From Sulfurimonas sp. UBA6014 (GTDB lineage: Bacteria; Campylobacterota; Campylobacteria; Campylobacterales; Sulfurimonadaceae): DNA of 20,545 nt. The notes beneath the pieces are model-generated. The model had not been told where the DNA came from. It ran no database searches and saw only the letters and a list, made by a program, of their open reading frames with translations. A program made the position numbers and the translations under genes. The stretch is from positions 40,195-60,739 of the forward strand of contig DJAA01000053.1 in assembly GCA_002428085.1 (NCBI GenBank), read 5' to 3'. This document shows, piece by piece, positions 7,811 through 16,000 of the stretch (position 1 is its first letter; every line of letters begins with the position of its first letter).

Positions 7811-8485
7811 ATGCAAATCATATTTGAAAATCGTGATTTTATTCTCTTGAACAAACCAGAGGGGCTGAATTTTCATAGTGAAGATGATGAAGCAGGTTTT
7901 GTGGTCTTAGCTACAAAACAACTGGGCCTTGCAAAACTCTTTAGTGTCCACAGACTTGACAAAATGACCTCAGGTCTTATTATCTTAGCCAAATCAGCCA
8001 CTGCAGCAAATGAATTTACCAAACTTTTTGAAGCCCGTGCCATACAAAAGTACTATCTAGCGGTGAGCCTGCGTAAACCAAAGAAGAAACAAGGGTGGAT
8101 CAAAGCAGACATGGCAAGTGCGAGAAGAGGCTCTTACATGCTTACTCAAACGCAAGAAAATCCTGCTATTACACAGTTTATAAGTGCATCCCTTCGCGTT
8201 GGTGAGCGCCTCTTTTTAGTCAAACCTCATACAGGAAAAACTCACCAGATACGTGTCGCACTCAAAAGCATAGGTGCCGCAATAGCTGGTGATATTCGCT
8301 ATGCAAATGCCGATGAAGCAAAAAAAGAAGAGAGAGGGTATTTGCACGCGTATGCACTGCGTTTTAGCTTTAAAGAGGAGGATTTTAGTTTTGTCTCTCC
8401 TCCTAGTGATGGAGAGAGATTTATTTCACTTCAAGCCAAAGAGCAGATACAAAACTGGGAAAAACCTTGGGAGTTTTTTAAGTGA
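7811..8485 (+). CDS. RluA-family RNA pseudouridine synthase (short, no S4 domain)
   Basis: The protein has 224 residues and consists of the catalytic domain alone. It opens with the family strand FENRDFILLNKPEGLNFHSE (6-25), has the catalytic motif HRLDKMTSGL (47-56) with Asp50 as nucleophile, and KPHTGKTHQIRVAL further on, followed by GDIRY. These are the RluA motifs I-III. It isomerises uridine to pseudouridine in rRNA or tRNA. Length and start fit the small Rlu subgroup without an S4 RNA-binding domain; the target uridine cannot be told from sequence. It follows mutS2 by twelve bases with no obvious ribosome-binding site and overlaps the next gene by four bases (GTGA). Confidence 0.92.
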   Translation: MQIIFENRDFILLNKPEGLNFHSEDDEAGFVVLATKQLGLAKLFSVHRLDKMTSGLIILAKSATAANEFTKLFEARAIQKYYLAVSLRKPKKKQGWIKADMASARRGSYMLTQTQENPAITQFISASLRVGERLFLVKPHTGKTHQIRVALKSIGAAIAGDIRYANADEAKKEERGYLHAYALRFSFKEEDFSFVSPPSDGERFISLQAKEQIQNWEKPWEFFK

Positions 8486-9678
8486 AACGTAAAAAAATAG
8501 CCATCATTGGAGCAGGCGCTTCAGGACTTTTATGCGCCATTGTGTGTGCTCAAAAATCTTGTTCTGTAGATATTTTCGAGCAAAACGCAAAACCTGCAAA
8601 AAAGATTTTAGTCTCAGGCAATGGCAGATGTAACATTACAAATATTTCCACATGCCAAGAAGATTACTTTAGCGACAATCCAAGTTTTGTTAAGTTCGCA
8701 CTTGAAGATTTCCCCTTTAGTGAGTTTGAAAAATTCACCGCAAATTTTGGTTTGATGCTTGAAGTAAAAGAAGATGGCAAAGTCTATCCGCTGAGTAACG
8801 AAGCAAAAACCGTAGCGACGCTTTTAGAGAACTACGCAAGTGCTTTAGGTGTCATCTTTCACACCGATACAAAAATAACAGAGATAAAAAAACTCCTTGA
8901 CAACTATGACGCGGTCGTTGTCGCAACAGGGAGCCAAGCAGCTTCTCATTTGGGTGGCAACAGCGATGGGCAAGCGTTTGCACAAGAGTTTGGACACACC
9001 ATTATCCCTACCTACCCTTCCCTTGTACAACTCCATTTACATTCAAACGCCCATGACAAAATGAGCGGTGCAAAAGTTGATGGTGAAGTGACACTTCTTG
9101 TCAATAAAAAGCCAACTTTAACCTCTCATGGCGACATCCTTTTTACAGATTACGGGGTTTCAGGTTTTGCTATTTTAGATATTTCACAACTTGCTTCAGA
9201 ATCTCTCATGAACGCTCAAAGTGTCGATATCGCACTCAATCTGCTTCCAAAATATACAGCGCAAAAACTCTCTGCACACCTTATGAAAATGGCAACGATA
9301 CATCCACATGCTAAACTTTTGGATGTGCTTCATGGGCTTTTACCCATCAAAATCGCCAAAACGGTTTTAGAAGTTTTAGAACTTCCATTTCCCATGATTT
9401 GCTTGCAAATAGAGACAAAACTCTCTAAAAAAATCGCCAATCAAATCTGCAACTGGAAATTTGAAGTGAGTGCAACGCACGGTTTTCGCCACGCAGAAGC
9501 AAGCGGCGGCGGCGTAAACACGAGTGAGATAAACCCAAAAACTATGGAGTCGCTTAAACAAAAAAATCTTTATTTTTGCGGCGAGGTTTTAGATGTAGTC
9601 GGTCGTCGCGGCGGCTACAACTTTGCCTGGGCATGGGCAAGCGGATATGCGGCGGCAAAAGCCATAACAAAATCTTAA
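8482..9678 (+). CDS. BaiN/RdsA (HI0933/YhiN-like) FAD-dependent oxidoreductase
   Basis: This 398-residue flavoprotein starts with the dinucleotide-binding loop IGAGASG (9-15), has the family signature KILVSGNGRCNITN (41-54), a VVATG strand, a central insert domain, and ends with the second FAD contact region CGEVLDVVGRRGGYNFAWAW. The length is typical. The E. coli member YhiN has been identified as RdsA, which makes the single dihydrouridine of 23S rRNA; another member, BaiN, reduces bile-acid intermediates. Its place directly after a pseudouridine synthase, with a four-base overlap, favours an RNA-modifying role, but this is inference. The start is GTG, with GGGAG at 8469-8473 eight bases upstream. 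The DxxG region usually carrying an Asp reads VVGRRGG here, a change I cannot interpret. Confidence 0.88.
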   Translation: MKRKKIAIIGAGASGLLCAIVCAQKSCSVDIFEQNAKPAKKILVSGNGRCNITNISTCQEDYFSDNPSFVKFALEDFPFSEFEKFTANFGLMLEVKEDGKVYPLSNEAKTVATLLENYASALGVIFHTDTKITEIKKLLDNYDAVVVATGSQAASHLGGNSDGQAFAQEFGHTIIPTYPSLVQLHLHSNAHDKMSGAKVDGEVTLLVNKKPTLTSHGDILFTDYGVSGFAILDISQLASESLMNAQSVDIALNLLPKYTAQKLSAHLMKMATIHPHAKLLDVLHGLLPIKIAKTVLEVLELPFPMICLQIETKLSKKIANQICNWKFEVSATHGFRHAEASGGGVNTSEINPKTMESLKQKNLYFCGEVLDVVGRRGGYNFAWAWASGYAAAKAITKS

Positions 9679-9830
9679 AGTAAATACCGATAAACTACTT
9701 TTGCAAACGCTTACTAATTCTCGAAAAACAAGGTTTTTCGTAGCTTTAGGGGGTTGTAGGGACGATGAGTCCCTGCCATTCAAACGGACGAGTTCGTTTG
9801 AATGTATAAATAGTAAAAAAGGATTTTCGC
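9679..9830 (+). promoter_or_regulatory. structured leader with three consecutive hairpins before lemA
   Basis: This 152-base gap holds three separate inverted repeats. Hairpin 1 is 9722-9740, CGAAAAAC/GTTTTTCG, a perfect 8-bp stem with loop AAG. Hairpin 2 is 9758-9774, AGGGAC/GTCCCT, 6 bp with loop GATGA, extendable by one G-U and one G-C pair. Hairpin 3 is 9777-9804, CATTCAAACG/CGTTTGAATG, a perfect 10-bp stem that can close further over GA/TT to a CGAG loop. Hairpins 2 and 3 share GGACGA at the top of their 5' arm. The last hairpin ends 14 bases before the AAGGA ribosome-binding site (9819-9823) of lemA. Only hairpin 1 resembles a terminator, and none is followed by a clean T-run. A TATAAA at 9805-9810 is a weak -10 candidate. 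No riboswitch family is recognised. Confidence 0.6.
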
Positions 9831-10385
9831 ATGCCAACAAGTTTAATAGTTTTAATTGTCATGGCAGTTGTACTTATCTTCATGTACAACTCACTCGTCT
9901 CCAAAAAAAATCAGGTAGAAAATATCTTCGCTGGGGTTGATACAGTTTTGAAAAAACGCTACGACCTTATTCCAAATTTAGTGGCAACTGTAAGCAAATA
10001 TATGCAACATGAAAAGTCTCTCCTTGAAAAAGTGACACAACTCCGCTCTGAGGCAAATAAGCCCAATATTTCAGATGCACAAAAGATAAAACTTGACGCG
10101 CAGGTAACTTCTGCACTTGGCTCCATCATGATTGCAGTTGAGAATTATCCTGATTTAAAAGCAAACGAAAATGTGATGCATCTGCAACATTCACTCACGG
10201 AAATAGAAGAGCAAATCTCTGCCGCAAGACGTGCATACAACCAAGCGGTCACCGACTATAACAACGCTATTGAGATGATTCCGACAAACTTTATGGCCAA
10301 TGCCATGAACTATTCCAGAAAAGCGGTGTTTGAGATTGTAGAGTCCCAAAGAGAAAACGTCAATGTCAAAGAGCTTTTTAAATAA
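9831..10385 (+). CDS. lemA: LemA family protein
   Basis: The 184-residue protein has an N-terminal membrane helix (about 3-19) followed by the LemA signature MYNSLVSKKNQVENIFAGVD (18-37) and LKKRYDLIPNLVATV (40-54), then long antiparallel helices to the end. LemA proteins are membrane-anchored helical bundles with a short N-terminal outside segment and the bulk in the cytoplasm or periplasm, depending on the study; their role is unsettled. ATG 9831 has AAGGA seven bases upstream. It lies first in a set with DUF3137 and EI24-like membrane proteins and follows the triple-hairpin leader. LemA paired with DUF3137 is a known pairing, which suggests a common membrane function. Confidence 0.93.
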   Translation: MPTSLIVLIVMAVVLIFMYNSLVSKKNQVENIFAGVDTVLKKRYDLIPNLVATVSKYMQHEKSLLEKVTQLRSEANKPNISDAQKIKLDAQVTSALGSIMIAVENYPDLKANENVMHLQHSLTEIEEQISAARRAYNQAVTDYNNAIEMIPTNFMANAMNYSRKAVFEIVESQRENVNVKELFK

Positions 10386-10388
10386 TCC

Positions 10389-11345
10389 ATGAAAAGCGTC
10401 AGCGCATTAACTGATTTTTACTATAAAAATTTATTTCCGACTTTAGAAAAGTTAGAAATTCAAAGAAGAAATTTACGCTATAGAATCGTACTTATTGGGC
10501 TTTTTTATACACTTATTTTTATCCTTATTTTTACTGCAATCGGGATTTCGCAGAGCGATTTTTTTGTCATAATTCTTTTTGCTTATTTTGGTCTTGGCGG
10601 ATTTTTGTATAAATTTCTCACAAAAGACTATACCGATGAATTTAAAAATAAAATCATTGAGCCACTCGTCAAGGCAATTGACGAAAAACTCCAGTACGCA
10701 AGTGCTATGCATGTCTCACAAAGAACTTTTGAGCGCTCAGAACTTTTCACCGCAACAGTAGACAGATTTAGTGGAAATGACCATGTTCACGGACTCATAG
10801 AGGGGACTAAAATAGAGTTCTCCGACCTTCATGCCGAACAAAAACATAAAAATTCTAAAGGCAAAGATAATTGGAGCACGCTTTTTAAAGGGCTTTTTAT
10901 CGTTGCAGACTTTAACAAAAATTTTATGGGTAAAACAATCATTCTTCCCGACTCGGCACAAAAAACTTTTGGCGACCTTATCGGCGGTTGGCTCCAGTCA
11001 AAAAATATGGGCAGAGACGAGCTCGTTAAAATGGACGATATTGCGTTTGAGAGAGAGTTTGTCGTTTACTCCACCGACCAAATTGAAGCCAGATACATCC
11101 TCTCTCACGCACTTATGCAAAGACTTTTAACCTTTAAAAATAAGTCCAAACATCCCGTCTATATCTCCTTTATAGGTGAGTCCATCCACATGGCAATCTA
11201 CTACAACAAAGACCTTTTTGAACCCTCTATTTTCCATTCACTTTTAGAGTATAAGGTTGCGATGGAATATGTAAGCACGCTTCATTTAGCTATCGGTATC
11301 GTCGATGAACTTAAACTCAACCAAAAATTATGGAGCAAGCGATGA
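10389..11345 (+). CDS. DUF3137 domain-containing membrane protein
   Basis: The 318-residue product has an N-terminal segment of about 32 residues with many charged positions, two membrane helices (about 33-53 and 57-76) and a large soluble domain (about 80-318) with mixed strands and helices, including IEGTKIEFSDLHAEQK, LFKGLFIVADFNK and YISFIGESIHMAIYY. This matches DUF3137 proteins, whose biochemical role is unknown and which are often found beside lemA. It begins three bases after the LemA stop; no clear ribosome-binding site is seen, so translation is probably coupled. The 3' end overlaps the EI24-like gene (ATGA). The family call rests on the context plus the domain pattern as I remember it. 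Confidence 0.8.
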   Translation: MKSVSALTDFYYKNLFPTLEKLEIQRRNLRYRIVLIGLFYTLIFILIFTAIGISQSDFFVIILFAYFGLGGFLYKFLTKDYTDEFKNKIIEPLVKAIDEKLQYASAMHVSQRTFERSELFTATVDRFSGNDHVHGLIEGTKIEFSDLHAEQKHKNSKGKDNWSTLFKGLFIVADFNKNFMGKTIILPDSAQKTFGDLIGGWLQSKNMGRDELVKMDDIAFEREFVVYSTDQIEARYILSHALMQRLLTFKNKSKHPVYISFIGESIHMAIYYNKDLFEPSIFHSLLEYKVAMEYVSTLHLAIGIVDELKLNQKLWSKR

Positions 11346-12127
11346 ACCATGAAATAGACCTTTTACGTTTAAGTATTCAAGATTTTTTCACCGCTAAAAT
11401 TCTTAAACTTTCTCTTTTGCCCTTCCTTATCACTTTGGTTATTCTGTTGACACTCTTTTTTATTGTGGCAGGAATGGGACTTGACCAACTTGGGACTATG
11501 AATATAGCCTCAACGCAGACGACTCTACAAAATGGAGTTGCTCACACAGAGACGGTTACAGCGCAGCTTGAGGGCAACGCTATTTTCCAGTATCTGCTCA
11601 ACTTTCTCCTCACATCATGGATATCCAGCTTTTTCGTCTATGCAGTGGGTGGTTTTCTCGTTTTGTATGCGTCTATCTTTATCGCCCTCTTGGTGATAGG
11701 GTTTTTAACGCCAACTGTGTTAAGAGAACTCCAACGCAGACACTACCCTGACATTGCGATGATAGGGCATTCAAACCTTTTTGAAGCTCTCTTTTTAATG
11801 TTTAAATGGGCGATTATCATGCTCTTGCTTTTTCTTCTTTTTATCCCGCTCTATTTTATCCCGTTGATCAATATAGTCGCATTGAACCTACCTCTTTATT
11901 ACTTTTTTCATAAAATGATAACCTACGACATCGCCTCAAATATCTGCACAAGAGAAGAAAATAAACGGATACAATTTTTCAGTGCAAATAAAATACGATA
12001 CAAAACCCTAGCCCTCTACCTTCTCTCGCTCATCCCGTTGGTCATATTTTTTGGCGCACTTTTTTATGTGATTTATTTAGGGCATACTTACTTTATAGAG
12101 GTGAAAAATGAAAGAGATAAAACTTAA
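11342..12127 (+). CDS. EI24/CysZ-like integral membrane protein
   Basis: The protein has 261 residues from the ATG at 11342. I prefer this to the ATG at 11330 because GGAG at 11332-11335 lies six bases before it and the start overlaps the DUF3137 stop as ATGA. The N-terminal pattern of a short amphipathic helix, SIQDFFTAKILKLSLLPFLI, then a long helix (24-44), a polar outer loop (about 46-80), helices at about 98-122, 152-190 (a hairpin) and 224-245, and the DIASNICTREE loop fit EI24 (PF07264). CysZ, a sulfate transporter, belongs here, but most bacterial members have no proven substrate. No cys genes are nearby, so I do not call it CysZ. Coupled with lemA and DUF3137. Confidence 0.78.
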   Translation: MNHEIDLLRLSIQDFFTAKILKLSLLPFLITLVILLTLFFIVAGMGLDQLGTMNIASTQTTLQNGVAHTETVTAQLEGNAIFQYLLNFLLTSWISSFFVYAVGGFLVLYASIFIALLVIGFLTPTVLRELQRRHYPDIAMIGHSNLFEALFLMFKWAIIMLLLFLLFIPLYFIPLINIVALNLPLYYFFHKMITYDIASNICTREENKRIQFFSANKIRYKTLALYLLSLIPLVIFFGALFYVIYLGHTYFIEVKNERDKT

Positions 12128-12938
12128 ATACTTGCCAAAGATTATTTACGGCACAGCATGGAAAAAAGAGCGTACAACAGAGCTTGTTGTGCAGGCGGTG
12201 CAAGCTGGCTTTAGAGCAATAGACACAGCGTGCCAGCCAAAACATTATGCTGAAGAAAAAGTGGGAGAAGCACTGCTTCTCCTTCAAAAACAAGGCTTTA
12301 GGCGTGAGGATTTATACCTTCAAACCAAGTTTACACCACTCACAGGACAAGACCCAAACGCCATTCCCTATGACAAAAATGCACCTTTGGATGTGCAAGT
12401 TGCACAATCTTTTGAGACGTCCAAAAAAAATCTTCAAACCGACTATGTAGATGCGCTCGTTTTGCATTCCCCTTTATTTCCCTATGCTAAGTTATTGCAA
12501 GTTTGGAAGGCTTTAGAGCAGATACAAAAAGAGGGTGGCGCACTGCTCCTTGGCATCAGCAACTGCTATGATTTAGAAGTTTTAAGGCATCTCTATGAAG
12601 ACGCAGAGATCAAACCAGCCGTGGTGCAAAATAGATTTTATGCCGATTCAGGTTATGACAAAGCGTTGCGTCTTTGGTGTAAAAATAACAATATAATCTA
12701 TCAAAGTTTTTGGTCTCTTACTGCAAATCCTCATATACTTGCAAGTGAAATTGTACGCAATCTTGCAAAAGAGTACAACAAAACACAGGCACAAATCTTT
12801 TTTAATTATTTAAATTCTGAGGGAATCGTCCCTCTAAGTGGGACAACATCTAAGATACATATGCTTGAGGATTTAGCTATCTTTGATTTTGAACTCTCTT
12901 TAGCACAGAGAAAAAATATGAGTGAACTTCTTCTTTAG
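12108..12938 (+). CDS. aldo/keto reductase
   Basis: The 276-residue protein is an NADPH-type aldo/keto reductase barrel with a complete catalytic tetrad: Asp39 (RAIDTA), Tyr47 (KHYAEEKVG), Lys74 (QTKF) and His120 (VLHSP). GISNCY and QNRFY are the usual cofactor/substrate strands, and PLSGTTSKIHMLED near the C-terminus corresponds to the phosphate-binding motif of the cofactor site. The substrate, some aldehyde or ketone, cannot be named. It starts inside the EI24-like gene (20-base overlap) with AGAGG at 12097-12101, six bases before the ATG. It is the last gene of the plus-strand block; its link to the membrane genes may be only shared transcription. Confidence 0.92.
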   Translation: MKEIKLKYLPKIIYGTAWKKERTTELVVQAVQAGFRAIDTACQPKHYAEEKVGEALLLLQKQGFRREDLYLQTKFTPLTGQDPNAIPYDKNAPLDVQVAQSFETSKKNLQTDYVDALVLHSPLFPYAKLLQVWKALEQIQKEGGALLLGISNCYDLEVLRHLYEDAEIKPAVVQNRFYADSGYDKALRLWCKNNNIIYQSFWSLTANPHILASEIVRNLAKEYNKTQAQIFFNYLNSEGIVPLSGTTSKIHMLEDLAIFDFELSLAQRKNMSELLL

Positions 12939-12960
12939 GATTATAAAATACTCCCTGATA

Positions 12961-12987
12961 TTACGCACTTTTTATAAAAGTGTGTAA
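12961..12987. terminator. hairpin at the convergent junction, possible bidirectional terminator
   Basis: TTACGCACTTTT (12961-12972) and AAAAGTGTGTAA (12976-12987) form a 12-bp stem with one G-U pair and a TAT loop, between the convergent aldo/keto reductase and PAS/GGDEF/EAL genes. The 5' arm ends in T and the 3' arm begins with A, so both strands give nearly the same structure. There is no long U-run after it on either strand, so it is not a textbook terminator. The rest of 12939-13037 shows only weaker short repeats. Confidence 0.4.
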
Positions 12988-13037
12988 AGTCAGATACTCA
13001 TAAAGGAGTCGCTACACAAGTTGTACGCAGCTTCTTT

Positions 13038-16000
13038 TTAAATCTCATTCCACTGTTGTAACCACACCAAAAAATTATCCGAAGAAATCGGTCTGCTTAT
13101 TCCATATCCTTGCCCCAAATCACACCCTAAAGCGACAAGTTCTGTAGCAATTTCTTTACTCTCAACCCCTTCAGCCACAAGATTTTTTGCAAATGCTTTT
13201 GCCAGACCGATAATGCCGACAACTATTAAACGATCATCTGAATCACTCAAAAGATCACGAATAAAACCTTGATCAATTTTGAGTGTTGCGACAGGTAATC
13301 TTTTGAGATAACTCAAAGAAGAATAGCCTGTTCCAAAATCATCAAGTGAAAAATGTATCTTCAATTTCGAACACTCTGCAATAATTTTAGATGCCGCTTG
13401 CATATCTTCCAAGGCACTTGTTTCTAAAATCTCAATTTCCAGCATTTTTGGATCTACCGATGCATGTTTATGTAAGAGGTGTTTTAACGCTTCAACAAAA
13501 TCACTCTTAAGGAGTTGTGTCGCACCTACATTGACGCTGACTGGTATTGTATATCCCAATAAACTCCACTCAGCTATCTGACTGAGAGCTGTATCGATAA
13601 CCCATTCCCCAATTTTTGATGCCAATGCAGAATTTTCAATCATGGGGAGAAATTCCATAGGGTACAGAAGTCCTTTTGTTGGATGATTCCATCGTATTAA
13701 AGCTTCTGCTCCTATAATTTCACGCGTACGCATATTGACCTTTGGTTGATAATGTAAAACAAATTCATCATGATGCAATGCTTTTTCAATGTTTAAGAAA
13801 GTCTCATGATATCTTCGCGTCACTCTATCATTTTCTGTATCAAATATATGATAACGATTTTTTCCAGCTTGCTTTGCTTGATACATGGCAAGGTCTGCTT
13901 GACGAATAAGCTGGTCTCCATCTATCTCATCCGTTTGCGGATAAAAAGTTATCCCCGCACTTGCTGATAATGAAATCATATGCTCATCAATCACAACTAA
14001 TTTAGCGGCTTGTTCTAATAACCTTTGTGCAATCTCTAAAGCTTCCTCTTTACTTTTTAAATTAGGAACTATAATAGCAAATTCATCTCCGCCTAAGCGC
14101 GAAATAGTATCTTCATCTCGTAATGTTTGACTCATATTTTTTGCGACAGTGATAAGAACAAAATCTCCCATGTCATGCCCGTAAGAGTCATTGATCTCTT
14201 TAAATCCATCTAAATCCAAATAAATGACAGCAATATATCCTCCTGTTCGTTTCACCCGAGCCATGGCCTGTTTGAGTCGGTCAGCCTCTAATGAACGATT
14301 TGGCAAACCTGTGAGCATATCGTAATGAGCCATATACTCAAGTTCACTCTGATGCTTTTTCTGATACGTAATATCAGTAAATGCCCCAACTAAACGCACA
14401 GGACTTCCACTCTCGTCTCGCTCAATAACATCTCCGCGGTCTTGAACCCATATGACACTCCCATCTGCACAAATCATGCGGTGTTCAGAATAATATACCA
14501 AAGAACTCCCATTCAACAGAGCGCTTAGACGCTCTTTGACGAATGCAATATCATCAGGATGAACAATTGATTCAAACTCTTGCAATGTGTTTGCATGTGC
14601 ATCAGGCCTTATTTTCAAAATTTCATACCATTGCTGATTGTGCATCATCTTCCCACTTAGAATATGCCAATCCCAAATCCCTTCATGGGCAATTTCCATA
14701 ATCTTTTGAAGCACATGTTCACTTTCGATTACTTTTTGTTGGGCTTCCAATATTTCTGTAATATCTGTAGCAATAACCAAAATCTGCTGGTTGCCATTAC
14801 TATCGATAAAAGGTTTTTTTATCGATTTAAAATGACATATCTCTCCTGTGGTTGCATCTCTGCTCGCTTCGATAACAATTTGCGTCTCCCCTTTTTCCAT
14901 AATTGACAAGGCACTTGCTCGAAACCCATCAGCAATCTCTTTAGGTACACCAAAGTCATCATCATGTTTTCCAATCATTTGTTCAGGAGTCGTACCGTAA
15001 AGATCTGCAACAGTCTTATTCCCTAGAACAAAGTTTCCTTTAGCATCTTTGACCACTAAAACACTCGGCATCTCATCAATAACAGTTCGTAAAAGTTGTT
15101 GATTCTCTTGCAGTGCTTTGGACGTTTTTTTCATATCACTCAAATCCAAATCAATGCAATACATTTCGTTTTTTCCATCCAATCCACTCAGCATCACATG
15201 ACTTGAATAAACACTAATCAAAGAACCATCTTTAGTTAGTAATTCTAACTCACTTGCGGGTATTGCAATACCGCTACGAACCCAATTTGAATGGGCTGTC
15301 ACAACAAATGAACGTACCGGCGGAGGAACTATCAGTTGGGTAAAATCCTTCCCCATCACCTCCTCTGCCGTAAATCCGTAAATCTTTTCACTGGCATGAT
15401 TCCAATAAATGACCTTACGATTTTCATCGTATCCTTGAACGGCAATATTTTCAATCTGATTAAAAATTCTTCGGAAGCGGTTTTCACTTTGCATCAGCAT
15501 CTCTTGCTGTTTTAACTCATCCGTAATATCCAAACTGATTCCAACCATAGCAGTCACTTCATGATTATCATTAAGCTGTAACGCTTTAATCACTTTCAGA
15601 TCATGAACTTTCCCATCCACAAATGGCAGTTGCTGAATCGTTACACTTATCCCATCACTTTGTAATGCTTTAGCGTCTGATGCCAGACACTGCGGACGAA
15701 ACGGTTCAGGTATCAAATGGATATAATGATCAGAGTTTAGAAAATCTTTTTCCTCTATTCCCATCGCCTGAGTAAATGCGCGATTGACGAAAGAGAGTTT
15801 CCCTTTCCCATTTTGAAGCCATATTCCAACGGGAGCATAATCCAAAATGAGTTGTAAAGTCCCCCTCTCCTCACGCAATTTTTCTTCTAAAAGATGGGTT
15901 TGTGTAACATCACGGGCAATACCAAATAACCCTATGATTTGACCGCTAGAATCTTTTATAGGATATTTTCGGTTATCTACCCATCCTTTTTCTCCATCTT

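Noticed and set aside
9758..9792. Resemblance of GACGATGAGTCC to hammerhead ribozyme core sequences
   Set aside because: The CUGAUGA and GAAA core elements and the three-stem junction are absent; the similarity is limited to a few bases in a simple hairpin.
10473..10712. Open frames on the opposite strand of the plus-strand genes, such as this one inside the DUF3137 gene
   Set aside because: They lie opposite clearly coding sequence, have no ribosome-binding sites or family features, and are shadows of the real genes.
11330..11341. ATG at 11330 as start of the EI24-like gene
   Set aside because: No ribosome-binding site precedes it, and the GGAG needed for the ATG at 11342 overlaps it.
12988..13037. 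Short repeats (ACTC/GAGT, TACA/TGTA) between the convergent genes
   Set aside because: Stems are only four to six base pairs with bulges; too weak to call a second terminator.
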